DNA from: Streptomyces hyaluromycini
Lineage (GTDB): Bacteria > Actinomycetota > Actinomycetes > Streptomycetales > Streptomycetaceae
NCBI RefSeq assembly: GCF_002217755.1
Contig: NZ_BCFL01000040.1
Location: 1 to 64,000 of the forward strand
Length of the DNA stretch: 64,000 nt
Direction: 5' to 3'
Shown: positions 7,448 through 15,804 of the stretch, piece after piece
How the letters are laid out: each line of letters starts with the position of its first letter
Position numbering within the stretch: position 1 is the stretch's first letter
Notes under the pieces: generated by a model
Database searches by the model: none
What the model was told of the DNA's origin: nothing
The model's input: only the letters and a program-made list of their open reading frames with translations
Position numbers and translations under genes: made by a program

Positions 7448-8143
7448 ATGGGGTTGGGCAAGAAGAGAGAACCTCGGCCGCAGTGCAGCTATGTTCTCAC
7501 TTTCAGTGACCGTGAGATTCCTTGCACGCGTGCGGCGTATTTCGATGATCTATGCGAGGTTCACACCCCGAAACGCGGCGCCGTCCTCGGTCAAAAGATC
7601 TTGGCGGGTGTCATCATCGTCGGAGTCTGGGCGGTGATCCTTGGGATTGCCGCAGCAGCGATCTACGGTCTAGCCGCCTTGGGTCGCGAGCAGGAAGCCG
7701 AGAAGTGCCAGCCCTTGGTGGCGACGTATGAGCAGGAGCGGCAGAGGGCAGAGGCTATCCGCATTCCGTTGATCCTCGGGTCCGAGATTCTCCCAGGGGA
7801 CGAGAACCTTACTCAGCAGGACATCATGGACGCCTATTCCAGCAAGAGGGCCCAGGCTGGCAAGGCGGCGAGTGTCGTGGTGGCCCATCAGGGCTGCTTT
7901 GGCTCGGACGTGGTCAGCCGAGCGCTGGAGATAGCGCGGCTTCCGAAGACGGCGGCAGCCGTTTCCATGCCTGCTGCCACAACCTGCGCTGACGGTTGGT
8001 TGTCTTCGTCGATCGGGACGCAAGGTGCGTGCTCGCACCATGGAGGCGTCAGCTGGGGCAGCCCGTACGCGACCCTGTTCTTCGTCGACCTTGCCTACGA
8101 GTCGTCGCTGCCGCCGGTTCTTCACCTCATGCCAGCCGCCTGA
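7448..8143 (+). CDS. Membrane protein with N-terminal Cys/His motif and DUF3761-like C-terminus
   Basis: A 231-residue product from ATG 7448 (M-G-L-G-K-K-R-E-P-R). Residues 10-40 hold P-Q-C, I-P-C and L-C-E-V-H, a possible small zinc ribbon. One TM helix follows at about 47-72 (I-L-A-G-V-I-I-V-G-V-W-A-V-I-L-G-I). A helical extracytoplasmic region precedes a C-terminal block T-T-C-A-D-G-W-L-S-S and Q-G-A-C-S-H-H-G-G-V-S-W. That last block is the hallmark of DUF3761, a small cell-wall- or surface-associated domain with paired Cys. Orientation is likely N-in, C-out. No partner gene is evident. Confidence 0.75.
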   Translation: MGLGKKREPRPQCSYVLTFSDREIPCTRAAYFDDLCEVHTPKRGAVLGQKILAGVIIVGVWAVILGIAAAAIYGLAALGREQEAEKCQPLVATYEQERQRAEAIRIPLILGSEILPGDENLTQQDIMDAYSSKRAQAGKAASVVVAHQGCFGSDVVSRALEIARLPKTAAAVSMPAATTCADGWLSSSIGTQGACSHHGGVSWGSPYATLFFVDLAYESSLPPVLHLMPAA

Positions 8144-8149
8144 ATCGCG

Positions 8150-8322
8150 CCTGCCGCCCGCTCAGACGTCTGGCGTGTTGGCGTCGCGGCGTCCCGTTCG
8201 CCGGCTTGCCGACTACCGCCGCCACGGCAGCGGTCCGCTGGCCGGTCACTGGGGCGGACGCTATATCTGGCAGCTGGCCGACTCAGACGCACTGCTCGTC
8301 GCCTGGCTGCCGATGACCGAGG
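8150..8322 (+). pseudogene. 3'-truncated remnant of a GIY-YIG-like/hypothetical gene
   Basis: One rightward frame reads G-P-L-A-G-H-W-G-G-R-Y-I-W-Q-L-A-D-S-D and then A-L-L-V-A-W-L-P, a well-formed protein segment typical of the N-terminal half of short actinobacterial hypothetical proteins. It stops making sense at about 8322, exactly where homology to the opposite-strand recombinase begins. No good start codon is apparent. I read it as a fragment left by a deletion. Confidence 0.45.
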
Positions 8323-9177
8323 ACGCCACAGGGCCCGCCGACTGCGCACAACCAGCGCCGCACGCTCCGTACGCCGATACAGCTCCACCGAGCGCAGCAC
8401 CGACTGCTGCACCATCACCGCCCTCGGCAGACCGAACTTCGCGATCGCCCCCAACGCCACCGGCACCGCAGAACCACCCGGAACCGGCCGGGGCACCTCG
8501 ATGTCCAGCAGGCAGCCGAACTCCCGCAACCGCATCCCCGTCGTCACCGCCAGCTCACCCGCCACCATGCTCCGCAGCCGGTTCGCCCGACCGAACGCCG
8601 GATCCGGACTTCCGTCCGGCAGGTCACCGCCCAGCCCCACCCGGTGCAGCATCACCCACTGAGCCCGCGACAGATGCCGCACATCGATATCCGACACCGC
8701 ACGCCACGACAGAACGTCCCGACCACTACGACGCCGCTGGTACGGACGCTGTCCGATCAGACCGGCGCCCACTGCCCAGTCGTAGAAGCCGTTGATCGCC
8801 GCCCGGTTACGCCGCCACGTTGTCGGCCCCACCGGTATCGGCGCCAGCTAGGTACGCCACCGGCGGAAGGCCACCAGATCAGGCTCTCTCGCCGCCACCA
8901 GATCGGTCGGCGGGTCCGGCACCCCGGCCAGGAAGTCCTCCAGACCCATCAGGTCATACGCGTACTCCCACAGGCTCTTCGCGCCCACGTGCCGGGCCAG
9001 ATCGAAGAAGTACGAGCACATCGGCTCACGCGGCCGCATGAACTCGTCGACGAAGAAAGGCGTTCCCTCCGGCAGCGCCTCTGGTCCAGACAGCGGTTCC
9101 ACTGCGTCGAACCCGAGGTCGGCAAGCGCCGCCCGATGCCGGGCAATGCTGTCGTACGAGGCGAAGAAGTAAGGCAC
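8323..9177 (-). pseudogene. Broken tyrosine recombinase/integrase
   Basis: From GTG 9177 the frame encodes an N-terminal core-binding region (F-F-V-D-E-F-M-R-P-R-E-P-M, H-V-G-A-K-S-L-W-E-Y-A). It meets an in-frame TAG at 8850-8848, then continues in the same frame with T-W-R-R-N-R-A-A-I-N-G-F-Y-D-W-A and the catalytic-domain start A-V-T-T-G-M-R-L-R-E-F (box I Arg). Past about 8323 the sequence no longer matches; the box II His-x-x-Arg and the Tyr nucleophile are absent. The gene therefore has a nonsense codon and has lost its 3' third. It fits a former integrative element around this patch. Confidence 0.8.
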
Positions 9178-9241
9178 CAGGCTCTCCCACGGTCAACTGA
9201 CAGCCGCGGAACCTAACAGCCCAAAGCCCAAGGCCATGAAG

Positions 9242-10576
9242 TTATGGGCTGATCGGCTCTGTCAACAGGATGTCGATGCTGATGGTGGCCTTGTAGGTGC
9301 GACGGTCGACGCGCAGGCTCTTGTACGCGTAGCGGGACAGTGGGCGTTTGACGGCGCGGGGGCTGAGGCGCAGTCGGCGGGCGGGCATGAGATTGTCCAG
9401 GACTGCCCGTCCGATGGTGCCCACGAGGTCGATGGTGGTGTCGGCGATCACGCCCGTGGCCTGGATGACCTGGTCACGGGCGGTCTGAAGGGCGACGCTG
9501 AAGCTGGCCCTGTCCGGGTCGGCGCCGGGGACGGTGCTGGCGGCGTCGGCGATGGCGATCCTGATCACCTGGTAGACAGTCAGCAGCGCGTAGATCTCCT
9601 GCGCGATGCCCGGCAAGGTACGGGCCCGCAGCACGCGGCGGCCGAGCATGGACTGCTTGACCGCGAAATAGGCGGACTCCACTTCCCATCTCTCGTGATA
9701 CAGCCTGACCAGCTCGAACGCCGGGTAACGGCGTGGGTCGAGCAGGGTGGTGGCCAGGCGGTAGACGCCCGTGGTGCGTCCGGCGCTCGTAGCGATGGTG
9801 ATCTCGCACTCGATGATGCGGACCTCCGCCGTGCCGATCCTGGACAGGAACGAGCCGTCGTCGAACCGGTGCAGGACGGGCGGCTTGCGTGCGGCGGAGA
9901 TCCGTGCCAGGAAGTCGGCACCGGTGTCGGCCGAGGCTTGAAGGAAGGCGTTGGTGGCAAATCCCCTGTCCAGCAACACGACCATGCCCGCGTGCAAGGA
10001 GCGCAGCAGTCGGCGTCCGAGCACGGGCTCGCCCGGCTTGCGTGGGCCGAAGACCGCATCGATGACCGCGCGGGTGCCGCAGGCCACCAAACCGACCAGC
10101 AGGACCTGCGGGTAGCCGGAGGCGGCGGTGTACTGGTTGGATCCCTTGCCCAGCCGGGCCCGCACGTCCGGGTCGTCGGCGACGTCCAGGTACGTGCCGT
10201 CGATGGCGACCACCAACAGTCCAGCCCAGCGGGTCCCGGCGGTGCGGATCGCGCTCGCCGGGCCGCGCAGCAGGTCGAACAGGGCCCGCAGCGGGCGCAC
10301 CCCGAGCCGGCACCGGGAATGCCACAGCCCGGTCGCCGTGATCTTCGGTAGAGGCAGGCTGCCCAGCGCACCGGTGAGCTTGGACCACACGGCCGGGTAG
10401 CCGCACTCTTCGAACAGCGCGGCGGCCAGCAGCAGGTAGACCCCCACCCGGGCGGGCAGTTTCCGCAGCCGTTGCTGGGCGGTGCCACACTCGGCGAGGA
10501 CCTCATCGACCATCTCGAACGGCACGATCTGCGTCAACTCACCCAGATGGCCGGGGGCGAAGACGCCGTCGGCCAC
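9242..10576 (-). mobile_element. IS4-family transposase gene
   Basis: A 444-residue DDE transposase, apparently intact, from a GTG at 10576. The N-terminal domain reads G-V-F-A-P-G-H-L-G-E-L-T-Q and P-A-R-V-G-V-Y-L-L-L-A. The catalytic landmarks are A-I-D-G-T-Y (first Asp), V-L-L-D-R-G-F (second Asp) and L-Y-H-E-R-W-E-V-E-S-A-Y-F (the Y-(2)-R-(3)-E signature of IS4). It catalyses cut-and-paste transposition. I could not find matching terminal inverted repeats in 9180-9241 or 10577-10640, so element ends are not placed. It lies between the recombinase wreck and core genes and probably helped shape this boundary. Confidence 0.9.
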
Positions 10577-10795
10577 CGCGCTCTCGCGACGAATGAGACT
10601 CTGACCAGACAGCGGAGCTCCCGTGATCGGTAACGGTCCGTTTCGGAGGGCAAGTCGTTCCTGCTGTCAACGGCCCCGTCCCGCCCCTCGTCTCTATTCG
10701 TTGAAGTTCGTTGGAACAGGGCGTGACACATCAGCGATGAGGCGGGTCTTGGCGAGGAGGCCAGCCGCTCGCCTGCCCTCCTCGGATGGTGTCGG

Positions 10796-11515
10796 TTACG
10801 TGTCGGCGTTGGCGGCGACGGTTTCGAACCTGTCGCGCTTGAGATAGAGGTCCCAGCAGGCGTCGGCGAGGTCGGCCGGGTCGAGTGGCTTCGGCAGAGT
10901 GCTCGGATCCCAGTGCTCGGCGACGTACTTCGACGAGTCGCTCTCGCCGACCATTCCCGCGACCTGGAGCAGGCCCGCGTATACCCCGGTGCCGGCCAAG
11001 TCGGTGTGGAGGTTGTGCAGGTAAGCGCGCGCGGCCGCGGCCGCGACGGCCACGTTGCCGATCTGGGGGACGGGGGTGCCGGCGGCGACCGTGAGTCCGA
11101 ACAGCACCGCTCCGTGGCCGCGTTCGATCATGCCCGGCAGGATGCGGCGGACCAGGGCCACCGGGGTGCGGAGCAGGAGGTCGAGGGGGAAGTCGAAGGC
11201 TTCGACGTCCGTGTCGCGGATCGGGGTCTGCCGGGGGAGCCAGTCGGGTCCGGCGGGGGCGTACTGCAGTACGTCGATGGGGCCGAAGCGGGAGGTGATG
11301 GCCTCGATCATGCCGGGCAGCGCGCCGCGGTCGGCGAGGTCGACGGCGAACCCGGCCGTCTCGATTCCCTCTTCGGTCAGTTCCTCGGCCAGGGTGTTCA
11401 GCCGTAAGGGGGTGCGGGCCACGAGGGCGACCTGGAACCCTTCCCGGCCGAAGCGGCGTGCGACGGAGCGGCCGAGGCCGGGGCCGGCTCCGAGCACGGC
11501 GATCGTCTTGGGCAT
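10796..11515 (-). CDS. Short-chain dehydrogenase/reductase
   Basis: A 239-residue product from ATG 11515; GGAGG stands 6-10 nt upstream on the minus strand. The NAD(P)-binding start I-A-V-L-G-A-G-P-G-L-G is a variant of T-G-x3-G-x-G in which Ala replaces Thr. D-L-A-D-R follows near residue 65. The usual catalytic Ser-Tyr-x3-Lys is not obvious: the region where Tyr/Lys is expected reads V-A-V-A-A-A-A-A-R-A-Y, so activity may be altered. Divergent from the TetR gene at 11608, with two operator copies between them, so it is almost certainly controlled by that repressor. The substrate is unknown. Confidence 0.85.
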   Translation of the reverse strand: MPKTIAVLGAGPGLGRSVARRFGREGFQVALVARTPLRLNTLAEELTEEGIETAGFAVDLADRGALPGMIEAITSRFGPIDVLQYAPAGPDWLPRQTPIRDTDVEAFDFPLDLLLRTPVALVRRILPGMIERGHGAVLFGLTVAAGTPVPQIGNVAVAAAAARAYLHNLHTDLAGTGVYAGLLQVAGMVGESDSSKYVAEHWDPSTLPKPLDPADLADACWDLYLKRDRFETVAANADT

Positions 11516-11535
11516 GCAGTGCCTCCACAACCTAA

Positions 11536-11591
11536 CTTGACGACGTCGTCATGTTACTGGAGGCTAGGGATAACATGACGATGTCGTCAAG
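11536..11591. promoter_or_regulatory. Twin operator between SDR and TetR genes
   Basis: Two 14-bp palindromes, TGACGACGTCGTCA at 11538-11551 and TGACGATGTCGTCA at 11576-11589, sit within a larger 21-bp inverted repeat (11536-11556 versus 11571-11591, one mismatch). They lie between divergent start codons and are the expected binding sites of the adjacent TetR repressor. The second copy ends 18 bp before the tetR start. Confidence 0.8.
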
Positions 11592-11607
11592 TTCATAGAA
11601 TGGATGC

Positions 11608-12246
11608 ATGGCCTCACCCGACCTGCCACGCCCGTTGCGCGGCGACGCACGACGCAACCGCGAGCTGCTGCTGGACGCGGCCCGCGCGCTGTTCGCCGAG
11701 CGAGGCGTCGACGTGGCGATGGCGGAGATCGCACGACGTGCCGGGGTGAGCAACGGAACGCTGTACAACCGCTTCCCGACCAGGCAAGACCTGATCGAGG
11801 CGGTGTTCCTCGACCGCCTGGAGAAGAACGTCGAACTCGCCGAACAGGCGCGGGTCGCCGACGACCCCTGGCAGGGATTCGTCGACTACGTGACCGGCAT
11901 CTGCGAGCTGCAGGCCGCCGACCGCGGCTACAACGAAGCGGTCACCCGCGGCATGACCTCCCCGGCCGCGCAACAACTCCAGGCCACGGCCACGGCCGCG
12001 CTCGGCGATATCTTCGACCGCGCCCAGCGAGCCGGCACGCTGCGCGCGGATACCACCATCGACGATCTTGCCTTCGTCGTCTGGGGCATCTCACGCACCG
12101 TCGACATGACCGGCGACCACACCCCAAGATTGTGGCGCCGCCATCTCGCGCTCCTCCTGGACGGCTTCCGCGCCGCGGCTGCGCACCCACTCCCGGAGCC
12201 ACCACTCGCGGCCGGACAAGCGCACCAGGCCATGGCGACGGACTGA
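11608..12246 (+). CDS. TetR/AcrR-family repressor
   Basis: A 212-residue product from ATG 11608. The helix-turn-helix spans residues about 14-60, with R-R-N-R-E-L-L-L-D-A-A-R-A-L-F, I-A-R-R-A-G-V-S-N-G-T-L-Y-N-R-F and the characteristic F-P-T-R-Q-D-L-I-E-A-V. The C-terminal ligand-binding domain contains Trp and Met residues suited to a hydrophobic ligand. It likely represses itself and the divergent SDR through the palindromes at 11536-11591. Such pairs usually respond to the substrate or product of the neighbouring oxidoreductase. Confidence 0.9.
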   Translation: MASPDLPRPLRGDARRNRELLLDAARALFAERGVDVAMAEIARRAGVSNGTLYNRFPTRQDLIEAVFLDRLEKNVELAEQARVADDPWQGFVDYVTGICELQAADRGYNEAVTRGMTSPAAQQLQATATAALGDIFDRAQRAGTLRADTTIDDLAFVVWGISRTVDMTGDHTPRLWRRHLALLLDGFRAAAAHPLPEPPLAAGQAHQAMATD

Positions 12247-12588
12247 CCCCAACCCGCACCAGGGCAGCGCCTCCTGTGTCAGGCAGACCCGCCGATTTGC
12301 GCTTCCCTTGACAACGATCTCCGGCCGGTAACTTCATACCCTTGGCCCAAAGCCCCCTACCGAGACCACATCGTCAACGCGCTGAGCCAGGTAGCAACAC
12401 TGGACCTAACCGGTGTGATCCACTGGATCTGTGCTCGGCGGCGTGGCTGTCGAGTCGGGCGAACCAGGCAGCAGCCAGGGCCAAGGCCACCGCTCAGCCC
12501 CCATCTGGGGTAGTTCTCCCGACTGCGGAGCATCGGTGTCTGCCTTGAAGTTCTCCAAAGACGCGCTGCGTCGAATTCGGATGCAGTC
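12247..12588. other. Intergenic stretch
   Basis: About 340 bp between the TetR gene and the sugar operon's terminator. No gene is supported. One rightward frame (A-W-L-S-S-R-A-N-Q-A-A-A-R) is short and unrecognised and may be a gene scrap. Confidence 0.4.
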
Positions 12589-12606
12589 GTGCCGCTGGGG
12601 CGGCAC
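12589..12606 (-). terminator. Hairpin after the sugar operon
   Basis: GTGCCGC at 12589-12595 pairs with GCGGCAC at 12600-12606 around a 4-nt loop, 65 bp beyond the stop of the last leftward gene of the operon. Confidence 0.45.
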
Positions 12607-12670
12607 GGGTGGGCGCAGCGGCACCCTGCCAGCGCCGGTAAGCGTCCCCACCCCCCGTCCCCACCCTGGG

Positions 12671-13642
12671 TCACCCCTCGAAGTACGCCCGCACTCGCTC
12701 CTGCACAGACACCCCCGCCCCCACCACATCCAGCCCCAGCAACGCCGCCCCCAGCACCGGCCGCGCCCTCACCACCCTCGGTACCGCCTTGGGCGCCCGC
12801 GCTGCCAGCAACTCGCGCACCCCGTCGTCGAGTTGCGGATGCCCGCCCGCCAGCACCCCGCCCCCCAGCAGCACCGGCGTCTCCTCGTCCAGCAGCTCCA
12901 GGCGCGTCAGCGCGACCACGGCCATCGCCACCACCTCCTGCGCCAGCCGGTCCACCACCGCCCGCGCCACCGGGTCGCCGTCGGCCGCCGTCGCGAACAG
13001 CACCGGCGTCAACTCGTGCCGACGGGCGGGCTCGACATCCTCCCGGTGCAGCGCCTCGATCAGCGCGAGCATGCTGTCGTACCCGAAGTACGCCGGGAGC
13101 GCGCGGGCCAGCGCCGTACGCTCCCCGCGCCCGTCCTCCGCGCGTGCCGCGTGCCACAGGGCCTCCTCCGCCAGCCCCCAACCGCCGCCCCAGTCACCGG
13201 AGATGCGGCCGAGGGCGGGGAAGCGGGCGGTACGGCCGTCGGGGCGCATGCCGACGCAGTTGATGCCGGCGCCGCACACGACGGCGACCCCGCGCGGCTC
13301 GGTGACACCGGCCCGGAAGATCGCGAAGGTGTCGTTGCGGACCGCCACCGTCGCCCCCCACGCGCGCGTGGCCAGCGCGGCGGCCAACTGCTCCTCCTCG
13401 AACGGGAAGTCGGCGTTGGCCAGGCACGCGGAGACGTGGGCGACCGAGGTGACCCCGGCGGCGGCGTACGCCTCGGCCACCGCCGTCGCCACCTCGTCCA
13501 CGGCCTGCTCCACGCCCACCACCGGCGGCCGGAAACCGCCGGCCCGGGCCGTGGCGAGGATCTCGCCGTCCGCCGCCACCACCGCGACATCGGTCTTGCT
13601 GTTGCCCGCGTCGATGGCGAGGACACTTGCGGTCAGGCCCAC
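12671..13642 (-). CDS. BadF/BadG-type sugar (N-acetylglucosamine-like) kinase
   Basis: A 323-residue product from GTG 13642, whose start overlaps the upstream hydrolase stop by 10 bp. It shows the actin-fold phosphate motif A-I-D-A-G-N-S-K-T-D-V near the N-terminus, V-R-N-D-T-F-A-I-F in the middle, G-A-G-I-N-C-V-G for the second phosphate loop, R-I-S-G-D-W-G-G-G-W-G-L and L-L-G-G-G-V-L-A-G-G. This is the BadF/BadG/BcrA/BcrD ATPase family, whose closest enzymes phosphorylate N-acetylglucosamine or related hexoses. As the last gene of the locus, it probably phosphorylates the monosaccharide released by the GH4 enzyme. The exact sugar cannot be read from sequence. Confidence 0.85.
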   Translation of the reverse strand: MGLTASVLAIDAGNSKTDVAVVAADGEILATARAGGFRPPVVGVEQAVDEVATAVAEAYAAAGVTSVAHVSACLANADFPFEEEQLAAALATRAWGATVAVRNDTFAIFRAGVTEPRGVAVVCGAGINCVGMRPDGRTARFPALGRISGDWGGGWGLAEEALWHAARAEDGRGERTALARALPAYFGYDSMLALIEALHREDVEPARRHELTPVLFATAADGDPVARAVVDRLAQEVVAMAVVALTRLELLDEETPVLLGGGVLAGGHPQLDDGVRELLAARAPKAVPRVVRARPVLGAALLGLDVVGAGVSVQERVRAYFEG

Positions 13643-14901
13643 GCGAGGTGCTCCCGGTTGTGCGCGATCAGTCGGTCGGTCAGGGCGTCGGCGTACTCGT
13701 ACTGGCCGACCAGGGGGTGGGCGAGCAGCGCGCGGAAGACCCGGTCCCGGCCGCCGCGCAGGGCCGCCTCCAGGGCCAGCTCCTCGTACCCCGTCACGTT
13801 CGCGACGAGCCCGGCGAACAGCGGGTCGACGTCCGGGACGGGCAGCGGCACCGGGCCGTTCGCGCCCACCGCCGCCTGCACCTCGATCACCGCGTCGTCG
13901 GGGAGGAAGGGCAGCGTGCCGCCGTTGTAGGTGTTCACCACCTGGTAGGGGTTCCCGGTGCTGCCGAGCAGTGCCGCGGCCAGGTCGACCGCCGCCTCCG
14001 AGTAGTAGGCGCCGCCGCGCCTGGCGAGCAGCTCCGGCTTCTCGTCGAGGGCCGGGTCGCCGTACATCTCCAGCAACTGCTTCTCCATCGCGGCGACTTC
14101 GGCCGCCCGGGACGGCTTGGTGCGCAGCTCCCGCACCACCTCGTCGTGCGCGTAGTAGTAGCGCAGGTAGTAGGAGGGGATGACGCCGCCGAGGCGGTCG
14201 AGAAGGGTTGTGGGCAGCTTGAGGTCGGCGGCGATGGTGTCGCCGTGCTCCCCGAGCAGCTTGGGCAGGACGTTCTCGCCCTCGGGACCGCCGAGGCGGA
14301 CCGCCGTCTCCCAGGTGAGGTGGTTGAGGCCGAGGTGGTCCAGGTGGATCTCGGAAGGTGTGACACCCAGCAGGTTCGCGAACTTCCGCTGGAACCCGAT
14401 CGCCACGTTGCACAGCCCGACCGCCTTGTGGCCGGCCTGGAGCAGGGCACGGGTCACGATCCCCACCGGGTTGGTGAAGTCGATGATCCAGGCGTTCGGG
14501 TTGGTGCGGCGGACGCGTTCGGCGATGTCCAGGACGACGGGCACGGTGCGCAGGGCCTTGGCGAGGCCGCCGGCGCCGGTGGTCTCCTGGCCGATGCAGC
14601 CGCACTCCAGCGGCCAGGTCTCGTCCTGTTGCCTGGCCGCCTGGCCGCCGACGCGCAGCTGGAGCAGCACCGCGTCGGCGCCCTCGACGCCCGCGTCCAG
14701 GTCGGAGGTGGTGACGATCCGGCCGCCGTGGCCCTGCTTGGCGAAGATCCGGCGGGCCAGTCCGCCCACCAGTTCCAGGCGTTCGGCGGCCGGGTCGACC
14801 AGGACGAGCTCCTCGACGGGCAGGGTGTCCCGCAGGCGGGCGAAACCGTCGATGAGTTCAGGGGTGTAGGTCGAGCCTCCGCCGACCACAGTGAGTTTCA
14901 T
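13633..14901 (-). CDS. GH4-family glycosidase (6-phospho-beta-glucosidase type)
   Basis: A 422-residue product from ATG 14901. GH4 enzymes use NAD+ and a divalent metal by a redox-elimination mechanism. The N-terminal Rossmann motif is V-V-G-G-G-S-T-Y-T-P-E-L. Metal and substrate motifs are G-L-C-N-V-A-I-G-F (Cys ligand) and H-L-G-L-N-H-L-T-W (His ligand), with D-F-T-N-P-V-G between. Length is normal. It starts 7 bp after the permease gene stop and overlaps the kinase. It hydrolyses a beta-linked disaccharide brought in by the ABC transporter; although annotated for phosphorylated sugars, ABC import would deliver an unphosphorylated one. Confidence 0.92.
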   Translation of the reverse strand: MKLTVVGGGSTYTPELIDGFARLRDTLPVEELVLVDPAAERLELVGGLARRIFAKQGHGGRIVTTSDLDAGVEGADAVLLQLRVGGQAARQQDETWPLECGCIGQETTGAGGLAKALRTVPVVLDIAERVRRTNPNAWIIDFTNPVGIVTRALLQAGHKAVGLCNVAIGFQRKFANLLGVTPSEIHLDHLGLNHLTWETAVRLGGPEGENVLPKLLGEHGDTIAADLKLPTTLLDRLGGVIPSYYLRYYYAHDEVVRELRTKPSRAAEVAAMEKQLLEMYGDPALDEKPELLARRGGAYYSEAAVDLAAALLGSTGNPYQVVNTYNGGTLPFLPDDAVIEVQAAVGANGPVPLPVPDVDPLFAGLVANVTGYEELALEAALRGGRDRVFRALLAHPLVGQYEYADALTDRLIAHNREHLAWA

Positions 14902-14908
14902 GTACGGG

Positions 14909-15802
14909 TTAACCCTTCACTCCGGTGAGCGTGACGCCCTCGACGAACGCTTTCTGGGCGAAGAAGAAGACGAGGATCACGGGGGCCATGACCAGCACGG
15001 TCGCGGCCATGGTCAGGTTCCAGTCGGTGTGGTGCATGCCCTTGAACGACTCCAGGCCGTAGGAGAGGGTCCAGGCGCCCGGGTTCTCCGAGGCGTAGAT
15101 CTGGGGGCCGAAGTAGTCGTTCCAGGCGTAGAAGAACTGGAAGAGGGCGACGGCGGCGATGCCCGGCTTCGCCATCGGGATCACCACCCGCAGCAGCGTC
15201 CTGAGGTCCCCGCAGCCGTCCACCTTCGCCGCGTCCAGGTACTCGTTCGGGATCGTCATCAGGAACTGGCGCAGCAGGAAGATGGAGAACGCGTCGCCGA
15301 ACGCCATCGGCACGATCAGCGGCCACAGGGTGCCGGAGAGGTCCAGCTGCTTCGCCCAGAAGAGGTACATCGGGATGATGACCACCTGCGGCGGCAGCAT
15401 CATCATCGAGATCACCAGCATCAGGGACAGATTGCGGCCCCGGAAACGGAACTTCGCGAGCGCGTACGCCACCGGGAGCGACGACACGACGGTCAGGACG
15501 GTGCCGAGTCCGGCGTAGATCAGGGTGTTCTTCCACCACGTCAGGAAGCCCGGGGTGTCGAACACCTTCTTGTAGTTGCCCCACTCCCAGGTGTGCGGGA
15601 TCAGGTCCCGGCTCAGCGCCTGGCTGTCGCTCATCAGCGAGGTCAGGAACACGAACACGAAGGGCAGGGTGAAGAACAGGGCGGCGGCGACGCCGAGGGA
15701 GTGCACCGCCACCCAGTTCAGCAACGCCTTGCGGCGGGCGGTGCGTTCGGCCTCCGACACCGGGGCCTTCAGCTCCGCCGGCCGGTCCAGCACTTGGGTC
15801 AT
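14909..15802 (-). CDS. Sugar ABC transporter permease (MalG type)
   Basis: A 297-residue inner-membrane protein from ATG 15802. It has six predicted TM helices, the first at about 33-55 (L-G-V-A-A-A-L-F-F-T-L-P-F-V-F-V-F). The EAA loop Y-L-D-A-A-K-V-D-G-C-G near residue 193 contacts the ATPase. It pairs with the permease at 15805, whose stop is separated by only 2 bp. No ATPase is encoded here; Streptomyces sugar importers of this class share the separate multitask ATPase MsiK, which explains the absence. Confidence 0.93.
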   Translation of the reverse strand: MTQVLDRPAELKAPVSEAERTARRKALLNWVAVHSLGVAAALFFTLPFVFVFLTSLMSDSQALSRDLIPHTWEWGNYKKVFDTPGFLTWWKNTLIYAGLGTVLTVVSSLPVAYALAKFRFRGRNLSLMLVISMMMLPPQVVIIPMYLFWAKQLDLSGTLWPLIVPMAFGDAFSIFLLRQFLMTIPNEYLDAAKVDGCGDLRTLLRVVIPMAKPGIAAVALFQFFYAWNDYFGPQIYASENPGAWTLSYGLESFKGMHHTDWNLTMAATVLVMAPVILVFFFAQKAFVEGVTLTGVKG

Positions 15803-15804
15803 CG

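Noticed and set aside
9180..10640. Terminal inverted repeats for the IS4-type element
   Set aside because: CTGACAGCCGCGG on the left and CTGACCAGACAGCGG on the right look alike but are in direct, not inverted, orientation. No convincing TIR pair found.
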